Origin: Muscardinus avellanarius
Taxonomy: Eukaryota; Chordata; Mammalia; Rodentia; Gliridae
Direction of reading: 5' to 3'
Length of the DNA: 64,000 nt
Assembly (NCBI GenBank): GCA_963383645.1
Contig: OY726571.1
Coordinates: forward strand, 82,637,388 to 82,701,387
Below the pieces are notes generated by a model. The model made no database searches and was not told the origin of the DNA. It was given only the letters and a program-made list of their open reading frames with translations. Positions within the stretch are counted from its first letter, which is position 1. Each line of letters starts with the position of its first letter. The position numbers and the translations under genes are program-made. This document shows positions 1-11,810 of this stretch, one piece after another.

Positions 1-589
1 CGTGAAACTTTTCTAAGCTTCAATTTTGTTAGCTGCACAATTATACATGAAGACTTTCTGATTCTTTTGAGATGTGCAGGGCTAGGATCCAACCAAGAGA
101 ATGTTCTCATGACTCCTTTATTTTGACAAGATATAGATCTAGGGAGCCTAATGCTTATTTATTACGTGTGCAATTTGTAATTCTTCCTGTGCCTAGTTAT
201 CTAGAGATTCCAAACTCCAGTTTCTGGGGGTGGAGAGATGTCAGCTCAGCACAGGCATTAGCTCATAGGCTCATATCAGACTTTGATATCCACAACAGGG
301 TTGACGTGTTATCAACTTATTCCAAGGGCAAGTCCAAAGGGCTAGAGAGGGATGGAAGTAAGTACCAGGAAGCCCTGCTGAGCATGGAGGGGCAGGGAAG
401 GGCACTGGCCTTCTCAGCTAGAAACTGGCAAAGCGGCAGCAATGCCTCAAGGAACCAGCTCTGAGCACCTTTGCAGGAGCTTATGCTAGAAGAATGAACA
501 TAAGAAACTACCCACCTCTACCTTCTCTTCACCTGGGGCTCCCTGGGAAATTTCCCCCAGTGTCCTGGAGAGACATACCCGTAGCCCTT
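1..589. other. low-copy sequence, no gene seen
   Basis: No repeat family or convincing gene is recognised. A 130-codon open frame (72-464, +) has no recognisable domain. A possible splice donor at about 357 lacks a pyrimidine-rich acceptor upstream. Confidence 0.5.
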
Positions 590-713
590 TTTACACATTT
601 TCATTTTGAGACAGAGTTTTGCTAAATTGCCCAGATTAGCCTTGAACTTGGGATCTTTCTTTTTTAGCCTTTTGAGTAACTGGGATTATAGCTGTGTGCC
701 ACAATGCCTGGCC
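590..713 (-). mobile_element. B1-dID SINE, left half only
   Basis: Read on the minus strand it carries the B1-like half, ending at the gcctggcc head. The ID half is missing. Diverged, so an older copy. Confidence 0.8.
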
Positions 714-796
714 TGTTATTTACATTTTTTTGGTCAAATAATAGTTTTTGTATCTTTATGTAGCCAAATTTAATAGTCTTCTTTTTGATGTATTGT

Positions 797-930
797 GATA
801 TGTATATATGTATGTATAATATATGTGATATATAATGTGTGTGATCACAATCTTTTTTGATGACTTTGATATATATATATATGATATATATATCATATAT
901 ATGTGGTATATATATCACAATCCATGTGGC

Positions 931-980
<50 letters not shown>
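797..980. repeat. AT-rich (TA)n/(TATG)n tract
   Basis: Alternating TA and TATG units, ending in an almost pure (TA)n run at about 932-979. The part around 869-915 is partly palindromic. Low complexity only. Confidence 0.95.
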
Positions 981-1636
981 TAAAACTAGTTCCATTTTAT
1001 AGATTTTCAAATGCTTATTCCTTCTTGCATATATAGTTATTCTATTTGGGAGCTACTTCTAATCATACTGTGAGATAGGGATCTGAAAATAAGGTATTTA
1101 GTTCAAATAAAATCTTAGAAATGTTTCTTATCTTCTACGTATCATCAGTATTCTTGCTAATTAGTAGTAACAAAAATAATAAAAATGAACTATCTATAGT
1201 GACTTTCAAGTCACAAAGCCTGTTTATATACCCTATCCATTTTCCATCCCAGGTAAGAGAAAGCCTGACTCCAACTGGCTTCAATAAAATATTTAATGAC
1301 TCACTTATCTGGGAAGATCAGAGGTCACAGAGGCTATGCAAGGGCTTGACTCAGCTCAGGAATCTCGCCTCCCTCCCTTCTGCTTGTCTTCAGGCTAACA
1401 CTCCTTAGGGCCACAAGTTGGTCCTGGCAGTTTCCAAAGGCTGTGTGCTGTCTCCTTGGACTGCTCTCTCAGAGGAGCAAGAGAGCTTATTCCTAGATCT
1501 CCCAACTAATCCTTCCTTGATATTTCCAAACACTGTAGACAGGAAAATGTTAAATGGTCTCTTTAAGTCACTCAAGGCTTCCCCTGGAGCTGAGAGTGGA
1601 GAGGGTGAATAAACCAGGATGTAGTGTGAACAGGTG
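981..1636. other. low-copy AT-rich sequence
   Basis: No recognisable gene or repeat. Open frames here are short and featureless. Confidence 0.5.

Positions 1637-1688
<52 letters not shown>
1637..1688. repeat. (CA)n microsatellite
   Basis: About 26 uninterrupted CA units; unlike most dinucleotide runs in this window, no SINE adjoins it. Confidence 0.97.
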
Positions 1689-1691
<3 letters not shown>

Positions 1692-1869
1692 ACCCAGCAC
1701 AAAGGAGAAAGGAAGCTGTTGATTAAGTCATCACATACCACACACATGGCCCTGTTTGACAGATATAAGAATCCTATGAATATAGGTGGTTATGAACTTA
1801 GAGATACTAAGGCTTTGAAGAAATGTGATTTGACTATGGTCACTCACCAAATAGGTGACATGGTTGCAG

Positions 1870-2135
1870 TCTAGACCTTATGAGAGAATTTAATCATAAG
1901 GCTTATAAAAAGGAAAGGTTTGAGTCTGTGTTAAGGCAGCACATCACAGCCCGGAAGCAGAGAAGGAAAGAGACCAGGACCCCACAATCCACTTCAAGGG
2001 CACGCCTCAGTGACCCAAGATGTCCCACTAAGACCCACCTCTTAAGGGTTCCACCACCTTCTAAAAGCACCAAAGTGAGAACAAATTCTTAACACATGGG
2101 TCTTTGGAGGACATTTCAGATCCAAATATAACACT
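1870..2135 (-). mobile_element. MaLR-like LTR fragment
   Basis: Contains the reverse-oriented MaLR layout also seen at 56.05-56.42 kb: a cccacaatc block, a cacctcttaa block, a ttccaccacctt block, and a closing stretch with cacatgg and cctttggagg-type words. Both arms are eroded. Confidence 0.6.
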
Positions 2136-2714
2136 ACTTGATCCCAGAGGAACTTTGGAAAGCTCCCTGAGTCTCATAACCTTGGAGTAGGGAAAAAAGG
2201 GAAAGCATCTACCCAAGACCCCCGTCCCCAGGGGTCTGTAGATGCTCTCTAGGATGTTAACTACCCGACCCGAGTGAGTTCTCAGTGAGTTACTTCAGAC
2301 ACCCCTGCCAGACACTGCACCAGAGAAGCCAGGGATGGGGAGATAGAAAAGGCCTTCTCAACCTGAAGCTGCTGTCTAGAACTGCTCACTGAGGCAGGGA
2401 CAGAATGAGATATGATCAGAGTACTTTAAGAGGGGGAAGAAGAGATACTCAATACATGATGGGAAAAAGAGGCACTCAATACATAGTGCATTGTAAGCTA
2501 TCAATACCGAATTCAAGTTAAGTAATGCACATTTCAGCCCAAATTCCCATATTCCTAGTTCATATTTGATATTATGTGCCTGGATTATTACCACACCTCT
2601 TTAAAAGTCTTTCTAGTTTCTTTTCATTCAACTACTGTGATTTCCCTAAAATAAAATTAAAAATTTACTTTACTATAAGGGTTCATTTTTTGACATCATC
2701 TGCAGGATAGTATG
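2136..2714. other. low-copy sequence
   Basis: Nothing recognised. A weak internal similarity of about 30 bases (around 2440-2490) does not form a tandem array. Confidence 0.4.
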
Positions 2715-2724
2715 CCAAACTCTT

Positions 2725-2927
2725 TATTTATTTACTTTTTTGGTACTAGAGATGGATCCCAGGGGCATCCTATCTCTGAGCTATACCCCCAGCCCTATTT
2801 ATGCTTTATTTTGAAACAGGGTCTCACTAAGTTGTAAAGGGCCTCACTAAGTAGCTGAAGCTGTCAGCGAACCGTGATCCTCCTGTTTCAGCCTCCCAAT
2901 TACAAGTGTGTACCACCAGGCCCAGCT
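2725..2927 (-). mobile_element. B1-dID SINE with TSD
   Basis: Complete reversed dimer: T-rich tail, ID half from ggtactagag, B1 half ending gcccagct. Flanked by a 10-bp TSD, ccaaactctt, at 2715-2724 and 2928-2937. Confidence 0.9.
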
Positions 2928-3392
2928 CCAAACTCTTAACATTTTATATCCTTCACAATTGGTTTTACTATATTTTAAGAGCTGGACTTCTTTAATCTGC
3001 CCCACTGGTATCAAACCAGTCTAATTTCCTTACCTTTTGATGTATGGGCCAACATGATTCCTTTCTGATGCATCTGTTAATATTGTTGTAACCGACAGGG
3101 ACAATATGCAAAACATTTACCAACTGCTGTGGTAGGCACTGACCAATCAGCATGGAGATTGTGTCCAAGTAACTGCCAACATGGGGTGGACCAGTTGACT
3201 CATCCCTGCTACCAGCCTCTGCTCCCCTCTACCTACTGAATGCCATTTCTCCCCAGAGTTTTTCTGGACTGGTCAGTCTTGCATATGTGGGTCTTGCCTT
3301 CTTTGAGATTAATTACTTCTTTGTGTGCAGAGTATATGAAAGTTGTTCATATGATAACGTGACAGTCTGAAACACTTGCAGTTTTTGACATC

Positions 3393-3394
<2 letters not shown>

Positions 3395-3427
<33 letters not shown>

Positions 3428-3618
3428 TGTAAGGGGGTGAACCAAGGGACATTCTACCTCTCAGTTATACTCCCTATTTTATTTTTTTATTTGGAAACAG
3501 GGGCTCACTATGTTGCTAAGGACCTCACTAAGTAGCTGAGGCTAGCTTTGAACCTGCAAACCTACTGTCTTAGCCTTCCAGGTACTGGGATTATAGGCAT
3601 ACATCACCATGCCTGGCT
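3395..3618 (-). mobile_element. B1-dID SINE with (TG)n tail
   Basis: The tail side has become a TG run (3395-3426). The B1 half ends gcctggct at 3618. No clear TSD. Confidence 0.88.
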
Positions 3619-3772
3619 AGACCGTCTAGTTTTTTTCCATATGGTAACATTTTTGTGATGTTTTCTTAGAATAGAAAGATCTAATTTAGTCTTTTCCAAA
3701 AACATGGCTGATCAAAATTAACCTTTTATGATTGATATTTTAGAAAAAAATTTCAATTTCAAAAGTTCATGA

Positions 3773-3984
3773 TTAAGCCAGGTGCAATGGCATTTGATTG
3801 TATTTCCAGCACTTGAGAGGTTGAGACAGGAGGATCAAAGGTTCACGGCCCGCCTCAGCTACTTAGGCACTTCACAGCTTAGTGACACCCTGTTTCAAAA
3901 ATAAAGAACAACTTAGTAATACCCTGTTTCAAAAAATAAAGAACCTAGGGTACACCCCTGGGTTCCATCCCCAGTATCACAAAA
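3773..3984 (+). mobile_element. B1-dID SINE with TSD
   Basis: Starts gccaggtgc. It holds a roughly 35-bp internal duplication of the linker (ccctgtttcaaaaa twice, about 3890-3945). TSD aaaagttcatga at 3761-3772 and 3985-3996. Confidence 0.88.
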
Positions 3985-4064
3985 AAAGTTCATGACTGAT
4001 AATAACATAAAATTTCAGATTTTTTTTCTAACTGGAGAAAAAGATAAAGAATTTATTTTATTTT

Positions 4065-4135
4065 AACCTACTTTATTTTTGATGTTGAGGATTGAACCCA
4101 GAGGCATTCTACCTCAGAACTACACCCCCAGACAT

Positions 4136-4170
<35 letters not shown>

Positions 4171-4258
4171 CTTACTTACTTATTTACTTATACCTGCAAT
4201 CCTTCTGTCTCAGCTTCCCAAATATTGGGATTACAAGCATGTGCCACAATGCCCAGCT
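4065..4258 (-). mobile_element. B1-dID SINE, centre replaced by (TTTA)n
   Basis: The ID half (about 4081-4130) and B1 terminal half (about 4195-4258) are separated by a (TTTA)n/(CTTA)n tract at 4135-4190 where the middle of the dimer should be. Confidence 0.85.
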
Positions 4259-4391
4259 ATGTTTTTTTTGAACAAGGTCTTGCTAAGTTGTTGAGGGCCC
4301 CACTAAAGTGCTGCGGTTGGCTTGAACCTGCAATCCTCTGTCTTAGCCTCCCAAATACTGGGATTATAGGCTTGTGCCACTGTGCCCAGTT
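4259..4391 (-). mobile_element. B1-dID SINE, left half
   Basis: A second reversed B1-like unit directly abuts the previous element and ends gcccagtt. Either a back-to-back insertion or part of a longer composite SINE. Confidence 0.85.
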
Positions 4392-4770
4392 AGAAAGCAT
4401 TTATTCAAGAGTTCATATTCCCAGTGCAGATAGTTCTCCATTTTATTTCTTAGAATTTGTCAAATATGGGGAAAAACTCATGGAAACCTACTAAGAAATA
4501 TAGTAGTCTCTTTCACATATGTGTAATAAAATTTCACATACATGGGTCGACATCTCATCCCCTTGAATCTACACAGACTGGTGACCTGAGTGAACCCCAC
4601 AGAATGCAGCAAAGGTGATGCGGCTACTGCTTTGTTCTCTGGGATGCGCTTGTGGAGAACTGAGACACTCTGGAAGTCCAGCTGTGCCGCCGCTGTCCTC
4701 TGAGGAAGCTGAGCGGACTCAGTTTCTGCACTCACAGCCCCAGCCAAGAAGCCAGCCGACAGATCATCTC

Positions 4771-5323
4771 TAGATGTGTGACTGTGCCAACTTGGCTGGA
4801 ATAAAGAATAGCCTTAAAAGTCCTGACAGAGCATTGTTGGGGGTGTGTCTGGGAGAGTGCTCCCGGAGGAGGTTAGAATGGAAGTTTGGTGAAGGAGTTG
4901 GGGAAGATGCTCCCTTACTGTGGTTGGCGCCATCCAATTGGCTGGGTCAGGAAGCATAAGTATGGAAGGCAAGTGATATCTCTCCCTGAGAGCTTGGATG
5001 TGTTCATTGCCTGCTGTGGACATCGGGATTCCAGGTTTGCTGGTCTTTGGGCCCCAGGGCTTAGGCCAGCAGCTCCCTCCCTCAGTACTCAGCTTTGAGC
5101 CTCAGGCAGAACGTGACACCATCCACTTCCCTGGTCCTGGGGCTTTAGAACTTGGATGGAGACATGCTATTGGCACCCCCAGGCTTCCAGCCTGCAGATG
5201 CCCTAGTCTGGGAATTTTCAGTAGCCGGAATCCTAGGAGCCAATTCTCCTAATTCCCTTCTCATCTATCTATATGCATATGCTGGTGGTTCTTTCTCTCT
5301 GGACAGCCCTGACAAATGCATAG
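4771..5323 (+). mobile_element. ancient MER-type interspersed repeat
   Basis: Begins with gatgtgtgac and gccaacttggctgg, and ends with a stretch like the 'ggttctctggagaaccctgac' terminus of a widespread ancient mammalian repeat. The 550-bp span and both termini match that layout, but I am not certain of the family name (LTR or DNA class). Several overlapping open frames here are shadows. Confidence 0.55.
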
Positions 5324-5596
5324 CCCGTCTGTACGGTCACTCCTGGCAGAGTCTTCCCAGCAGAAGCCTTGGGCATCGTTGAACAAAGACAATCTGTGCC
5401 TTGTCCAAATTTCTGTCCTACCAAGTCTGTGAGTGTAATAAAATGGTTATATCGTGCCAGCAAGTTTTGGAACAGTATTACATGGTAGTAGTGACCAAAG
5501 CAATTAAGGGCAATAGTAACTATGATCCAGACACACCCCTGATACTTGTTGGGCCCCAGTGTTGAGTACATACAATGGTCTATAGATCATGTGTTT
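5324..5596. other. low-copy spacer
   Basis: No feature recognised between the MER-type repeat and the next SINE. Confidence 0.4.
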
Positions 5597-5609
5597 AAAT
5601 ACATAAAGT

Positions 5610-5614
<5 letters not shown>

Positions 5615-5654
<40 letters not shown>

Positions 5655-5834
5655 TACTGGGGATCCTGGAAACCCTTCTACCTTTGGGCTACACTCCCAG
5701 ACCTATTTTTATACTTTTTTTTAAATTTGGAAACAGGGTCTCTTAAGCCAGTGTGGCTGGCTTCGAACCTGCATGATCCTCTTGTCTCTGCCTCCCAAGC
5801 GCGGGGATTACAAGCGTGCGCCACCATGCCCGGC
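5615..5834 (-). mobile_element. young-type B1-dID SINE, perfect 18-bp TSD
   Basis: The 3' tail is a (TG)n run (5615-5653), then the dimer ends gcccggc. It carries tctcttaagccag in the B1 half, shared with the copies at 21.6, 32.2, 41.3, 50.1 and 53.5 kb. TSD aaatacataaagtctttt at 5597-5614 and 5835-5852 is perfect, so insertion is fairly recent. Confidence 0.95.
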
Positions 5835-6009
5835 AAATACATAAAGTCTTTTTAAGTTAAACATGATAAATTACGCTAGTAAACTCTTAAATAACTGTCC
5901 TCTCTTCCTTCCTTTAAAACTATGTCTTTGTAATTACCTGGAAGGCTGGGTTTTGATATAGAATTCCCATCAAATGTTTGTTTTTTATTATATGCTGACT
6001 GTTATTTAT

Positions 6010-6241
6010 GTATTTATTTGTTTGTTTATTTTTGTGTGTGGTACTGGGGGGTGGAACCCAGGGGCTTTTCTACCTCCAGACTATACTCCCAGACCTATTT
6101 TTATATTTTACTTGAAAACAGGGTCTCACTAAGTTGCTGAGAGCTTCACTAAGTAACTAAGGTTGGCTTCGAACCTGTGCATTTTTCCTGTCTCAGCATC
6201 CCAAGTGCTGAGATGACAAGCGTGCACCACCACACCTGGCT
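6010..6241 (-). mobile_element. B1-dID SINE
   Basis: Complete reversed dimer with a TTTA/TTTG-rich tail. Flanks share tatgct and tattta words, a possible decayed TSD. Confidence 0.88.
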
Positions 6242-6379
6242 GTATGCTATTTATAATATACCAGATCCCGGAAAAGAGAGAAACCTGTAATACTTCTCAA
6301 ATATACAGATCCATGAAAAAGAAAAGGCAAAACTACAGTCCTAGTTGGTCAATTACTTCAAATTTATCATGAAAACTAA

Positions 6380-7139
6380 CTTTATGATGACCATTCTTTT
6401 AGATTTTTTCCGTGGAAACTTGCAAAAGCACCTGCCCATTCTGTATATCCCCTTATTAAAATAAGTACTATGGTGTAGTAATTTCTCAAAAAGATAAAAA
6501 TAGAATTACCATGTATTCGGTTCTGGGTATATATCCCAAAGAACTGAAAGCAGGAACGCAAACATTTGTGCATCTATGTTTATAGCCGAGAGGTGGAAGC
6601 AGCCCAAGTGTCTGGCGATGGATGAATGAAGACAAATAAAATGCAATTCACACATAATGGTGTATTATTTAGATTTAAAAGGAAAGAAATGGATGAAATT
6701 TGAAGACATGCCAAGTGAAATAAGCCAGTCACAAAAGGGCAAATACTGTATGGTTTCACTTATATGAGATACCTAGGGTAGAAAAATTCATAGAAAAAAT
6801 AAATAAAATAGTAGTTCCCAGGGGCTGGATGTAGAGTTATTGTTTGATAAATATACAGGTTCAGTTTGAGAAGATGAAAGGGTTTTGAAAATGGTGGTGA
6901 TAACTATATAACTCTGAATATTTTTAATGCCACTGAACTGTATACTTAAAAACAGTTAAGATGCCCTAGGTATTACTCAGCAGATGGATGAATAATGAGA
7001 ATGTGGTATATATACATGATAGAACACTATCCGGCCATATAAAAGAGTGATACACAATAAAGTACTATTCAGCCATTTAAAAATAATGAAATCTTAGCAT
7101 TTGTGTGGCATAGATGAGCCCGGAGCATAGTGTATTATA
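6380..7139 (+). mobile_element. L1M-type LINE 3' end
   Basis: Matches the remembered L1M ORF2 end and 3' UTR order: tatatcccaaagaactgaaa, gtggaagcagcccaa, gatggatgaatgaa, gtatggtttcacttatatga, ggggctggatg. From about 6966 a second partial copy of the same region begins. Non-coding now. Confidence 0.85.
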
Positions 7140-7151
7140 TTAAAAAATCCA

Positions 7152-7373
7152 GCCGGACGTGGTGGTGGACGCCTGTAATCCCAGCACTTGGGAGGCTGAG
7201 ACAGGAGGATCGCACAGGTTCGAAGCCAGCCTCAGCTACTGAGTGAGGCTCTCAGCAACTTAGTGAGACCCTGTTTTAAAATAAAGTATAAATATATGTC
7301 TGGGATTGAGCCCGAAGGTAGAAAACCCCCTGGGTTTTACCCCCAGTACCACAAAAAAAGAAAAATAAATAAA
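7152..7373 (+). mobile_element. B1-dID SINE inside L1M
   Basis: Complete dimer from gccggacgtgg with a mixed A-tail. It splits the L1M relic; flanks repeat ttaaaaaatcca (7140-7151) and ttaaaaatcca (7375-7385). Confidence 0.9.
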
Positions 7374-7385
7374 TTTAAAAATCCA

Positions 7386-7542
7386 AGCACAGAAATATCA
7401 GTATCATATAGTTTCACTTATTTGTAGAAGATGATCTACACTTATTTGTAGAAAGGGCTGATCTTATAAAAGGGTTGGAAAGTGGTTACCAGAGGCTGGA
7501 GGAGTTGGGGAAAAGGGAATGGAGAGAGGATGGTTATTGGGT

Positions 7543-7546
<4 letters not shown>
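7386..7546 (+). mobile_element. L1M 3' end, continuation
   Basis: Resumes after the SINE with tttcacttatttgtagaa and a ggttaccagaggctggaggag block typical of the L1M 3' UTR. Confidence 0.75.

Positions 7547-7577
<31 letters not shown>
7547..7577. repeat. (CA)n microsatellite
   Basis: About 15 CA units at the end of the L1M relic. Confidence 0.97.
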
Positions 7578-7579
<2 letters not shown>

Positions 7580-9080
7580 ATACTTACAATTCAGCCATAA
7601 AAAAAAAGTAATGAAGTTCCATCATTTGTACAGCAGCATAGATGACCTAGCTAAGGGCCGGGATCTCTCCTGCTTCTGACCCTCTTCTTTGTATATACAA
7701 GTCGTTGACATTTTAGTTGTAAGCTCATGTGTCAAAAATTTCCATCCGACTTTTCCTAAGGGTAGGGATGGTGAGAGACAGGACATACTTATGGGGAAAT
7801 GTTGCATTGGGGAACCTCTAAATGTGATCACGGATTGCTGTCTACTTCCTCAAAGTCTTAAAACCCTCGCTGGGTTTTACGTTTAGGGACATCTTCTTCC
7901 CCTATCACCTACGGGCTGTGTGTGCCAAGAGCAGACACACACAGGGCCCCTCACCACCACCTTGGCTAAGGCCTGGCCCCCCTCAAGCATCCAGCCTCTC
8001 AGATGAGATCACCGTCTGACCCAGGAGCCCAGCGCCCAGCCAAAAAACTCCGAGTGAAGCCAGATGGTGTGTTTTCTTTGGAGACTGGGGAACACGTGTT
8101 CCATTTTTGCAAGGCAAAAGCAGCTCACGATTTTGTGTTTTGACTACACTTGGCTCCCACCTCCTCTAACTCCAAATGTTTGTGGAACAGGGAAATGAGC
8201 TCGGAGTCAAATGATAAGGGTGATATGATTCACGGCTCTGTCAGGAGGAAAGAAACAGGAACCTGAGCGCTGGCGGCTGCTCGGCTGTGATGTCACCCCG
8301 TCGGCATGCCGTTCTGTCCCTGGAAAAATGCAGCTTGTGCTGCCTTGAGGATTGGGAAAGGCAGGGCACAGAAGCGATTTGGTTGCTTGGCCAATTCCAG
8401 AGGACAATGAGCTCTATCTTGGAAGTCTCACTGAGAGAGGGAAGAAAAGGTGAACTGGTGGTGGTATGTCCACGCCGTCGCCAAGGACACAGGAAGAATT
8501 GAAAGAGGAAACAATGCCCTTCAGTTTGAATGCCAGCGGAAAAACATTTCTTCAACACAGACCCAAGCCTGCCACAGAGTGTGCTTTTATTGTGCCTAGT
8601 CCTTTTAAAACAAGCTTTTGAAAATAGTCTCTTGATGTTTATAAAGTTCTTTCTGATTAAAGAGGAACTGGGGATTTGGCCCCATGGCTTGGGAATACCC
8701 CTGGACAGGTTGCTTAGTGAGGAGGGAGGAGTGAGGGGTGTTGGCAAGGGATGTGGGGGCTGGGGAAGAAATGCCCATGCTCATGAGCTCACCCTGTGAT
8801 CAGGAGGCAATGGCATTTTTTTAATCTTCCTTTTATAGATAATAAACAAGGCATCTATGCCTTGTCCAAAGACAGACACACAGATGTTAAAGTCCGAATG
8901 GAAGCCCAGAGACACGGGAACTCTTGGGATATGTGCTATACTTACGATTTGAGAGAGGTGGAGGCACCCTGTTTATCTTTTCTAAGATAATGCCACCCAA
9001 CAGTATCAGCTTCAACAAATAGATAGGCCTGGAGTAGTGAACAGCAATGCCATTTGGTAACCCTCCTCCCGCATCTAGCC
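7578..9080. other. 1.5 kb low-copy, GC-richer sequence
   Basis: The longest repeat-free stretch in the first 11 kb. It holds overlapping open frames (longest 168 codons on the minus strand, 8241-8747) without a domain, splice-site context or start context. No gene is called. It could hold regulatory sequence, but nothing here proves that. Confidence 0.4.
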
Positions 9081-9265
9081 CGGGGGTTGGCAACCTGTGG
9101 CCCTCGGGCCGGTCCAGACACTGCCCGCTGTTCTTTTGGAACACAGCCAAGCTCCTTGGTGACTGCCATCTTTGGCTGCTTTTGTGCTTCACCAGTGGCA
9201 CTGAGTAACTGCAGCAGAGACCTAGGGGCCCACAAAAGTCAGCATGATTACTGTCTGGTCCTAAA
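9081..9265 (-). mobile_element. hAT-type MITE (ancient)
   Basis: Opens cgggggttggcaacc and contains ggaacacagcca, tggctgctttt and tctggtcct in the order of a widespread eutherian hAT MITE (terminal ggggtcggcaaac). Same family as 28941-29086 and 42163-42342. Exact name not certain. Confidence 0.7.
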
Positions 9266-9634
9266 AGGAATAGCTGGCTGATCACCAGTGTAAAGCAGGA
9301 GAGCTGCCAGGGAAGGTCTCGGTGTCCAGGCTCTACTGAGCCACAGGGACCCTCTACCTGAGCAAAGCTGGCCACCTCCCCAGCTCTCCAGCAGCATAGG
9401 AGGCTCAACGGAGGACAGTCTGGCTAAATAATGCATCGTTGGCTGCCTCTGCTCTCAGTTTTCCTGAAGTCCTGGCTGGGTCCTGCATCAGGGCTTGATT
9501 TAATGGGTCCTTAAAACACTATGCCAACCTCCAGGTTCTCTCTTCCCTTGTTCAAAGTTCTGGAAGTTCAGGGCATGGTCAACTCATATTTCCATTAATA
9601 GTAAGTACTATAGAATAGGTGCTTGATAGATGTG

Positions 9635-9636
<2 letters not shown>

Positions 9637-9677
<41 letters not shown>

Positions 9678-9813
9678 TTTTTAAGTTTTGAAACAGGGTC
9701 TCACTAGGCTAATGAGCATCTCACTACTTACTGAGGTTGTTCTCAAACCTGCAATCCTCCTGCCTCAGGTTCCCAACTACTGGGATCACAGGCATGCTCC
9801 ACCACACCCCGCT
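9637..9813 (-). mobile_element. B1-dID SINE, ID half replaced by (TG)n
   Basis: The TG run (9637-9676) directly precedes a B1 half ending cacaccccgct. The ID half is absent. Confidence 0.85.
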
Positions 9814-10325
9814 GACAGTTGTGATTTTAACTAGTAAAGAAGTGAAAAAAATACTGGGTTATATTTTGTGAATTACTAAGAGGGAGCGCCTTCAACGTGA
9901 CATATGAAGACCATTGATAAGCCCATCTAGAAACCCGACCCACGAGGGCTAGATCCAGATGTGAGGGTTCCTGAGCAAATACAGATGTAACCCCACTTCA
10001 AGTCAATATTATTTAACCTTCATTCCACATTTACTTAATGGAAAGAAACAGATTGTCTTTGGGGGAAACATACATTACCTTTCCATTAAGGGCTGTATCA
10101 GATGCATTTGCTATCGTGTAGCATTGGAACTGTGTTTGGAATTGACTTTTCATTCACAGTTTTTTCATCTCTCGTGACTAGATTACAGATTAGTCATTCA
10201 TACACACAAAGAGTTAAAGTAACCAAATCTTATGAAAAATAGGCTTCAAAATTATTTTCTTGGCTTTCACTACCACAAAAAGCATTTTCCATTTTTCTGG
10301 AGTCTTTAATGTCTCTTGGCTTTTC
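9814..10325. other. low-copy AT-rich sequence
   Basis: No recognisable repeat or gene. Confidence 0.45.
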
Positions 10326-10337
10326 TCTTGCAATTCT

Positions 10338-10566
10338 TTTTTTTTTAAATTTCTTTATTATTATTTGTTTGTTTATCTTGTGGTTCTGGGGAACTGAACT
10401 CAGGGATGTTCTACTTCCGAGCTACACCCTAGTCCTACTTTTTGGTGGTGGTGACATTTTAAAATAGAGACTTACTAAGTTACAACATGCTTGCCTCAAA
10501 CCTGCCATCCTCCTGTCTCGGTCTCCCAAGTACTGTGACTACAGGTGTATGCCTCTGTGCCTGGTT
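10338..10566 (-). mobile_element. B1-dID SINE, perfect 12-bp TSD
   Basis: Full reversed dimer with a T-rich start. TSD tcttgcaattct at 10326-10337 and 10567-10578. Two antisense open frames here are shadows. Confidence 0.9.
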
Positions 10567-10578
10567 TCTTGCAATTCT

Positions 10579-11324
10579 CTGGACACAACAACTTCTTGGA
10601 TACATATTAAAGAGCTTAAATTTTATATGATAAGACGAACCACTCAGTCTCAGGGAACATCCAGTCCACACAGTGCATTAATTGATTAATGAATCTTGGT
10701 TGATCGCAGAGCCCTCCTGAGCTGGTTGTGTCTGAGGCCCATGGTGGAGACCAGGGGCCACCTCTCCCATATTTCCTGTGCTGAGAAAGATGAACACACT
10801 CAGGGACCATCATCCCATTTTCCACTTGAAGGAATTGACTAGTCTGGTGGGTATCAGACAGATTTATATTTATCCATCTATCTACAGAGTCATGGGCATG
10901 GAGTAATCAACACGCTGCTGGATTCCAGCGAGGTCTGAGCACACCTATCCCCTCTTGCCTAGACAAAGTGCCTGAGTATCTTGGCTCTCATACAACTCAG
11001 CCTTCTTTCCTACTTCCATCACATAGTCAATTTCCAGCCTTTGGGTAAGAGAGGGTCTGGAAATAATAATGATGACGGTGAGAGTTACTGCCAGATGATG
11101 AGCTCCATCAAACAGGGATGTTCATCTCTTTTATTTGCTCACTGCTGCACTCCGAGTAAATAAAATCACCGCTTTTATTGCAAATGAAAGAGATAAAGCT
11201 TTTATAGCAATGTTTGTCTCTTTTATTTACTCCCTGCTGCACAGCCCTGCCTGACCCTGGCCGGGGAAAGTAGAGTCCAGTTAGCAATCCATCCAGGTGT
11301 GATAAACAGGCATTCAATAAATTC
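10579..11324. other. low-copy sequence
   Basis: No gene recognised. Two similar segments (about 11115-11165 and 11210-11245) share tctcttttattt and ctgctgcac words, a weak local duplication of about 100 bp period. Confidence 0.45.
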
Positions 11325-11332
11325 TTGCTGAA

Positions 11333-11521
11333 GCTGGGTGTGGTGGGGGCACATCCCATTACTTGGGAGGCTGAGACAGGGGGTTTGCTGGCTCAAAGAC
11401 AAAGCTGGCAACTTAGTGAGACCCTGCTTGAAAATTAAAAATAAAAGAGGGCTGAGGGTATTGTTCAGAGATGGAACGTCCCTGGATTCAATTCTTGGTG
11501 CCACAAAAAATAAATGAATAA
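11333..11521 (+). mobile_element. B1-dID SINE with short TSD
   Basis: Dimer from gctgggtgtgg with an A-rich tail. Flanked by ttgctgaa at 11325-11332 and 11522-11529; the wider flanks also agree loosely. Confidence 0.85.
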
Positions 11522-11566
11522 TTGCTGAATGAATGAATTTGCTGAAAGCTTCCTGTTAGTGACTTT

Positions 11567-11735
11567 TTTTTCTATGTCATTTTATTTAACCTTCATGACA
11601 TTTTGCTAGTGAAGTATTGTTATATTCATTTAACAGGTAAGAAAATTGAGGTTTCTAGGTTAACTGACTTGTCCAAATACATACAGCTGGTTAAAGGAAG
11701 CATAAATTCAGGACTCTAAGATCTGTGCTCTTTGG
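11567..11735 (+). mobile_element. MIR SINE fragment
   Basis: Shows the MIR order: tttatttaaccttcatgac, ttcatttaacaggtaagaaaat, gacttgtccaaat, acagctgg, gactctaagatctgtgctctt. Heavily mutated, as expected of a fossil shared among mammals. Confidence 0.75.
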
Positions 11736-11810
11736 ATCCTGGGGCCATGGCGCTGGTAATACTAGTATTTTGACTGGTAAAATAGGAAATAGTTGAAAAA
11801 AATACAGATA

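Noticed and set aside
299..357. Block ending in a good gtaagt donor
   Set aside because: The upstream acceptor has no pyrimidine tract and the frame is not distinctive.
8241..8747. 168-codon minus-strand open frame in low-copy DNA
   Set aside because: No domain, no repeat-independent conservation evidence, overlapping plus-strand frames of similar quality, and no splice or start context.
8887..9408. 173-codon minus-strand open frame
   Set aside because: Overlaps the hAT MITE at 9081-9265 and has a shadow frame of comparable length.
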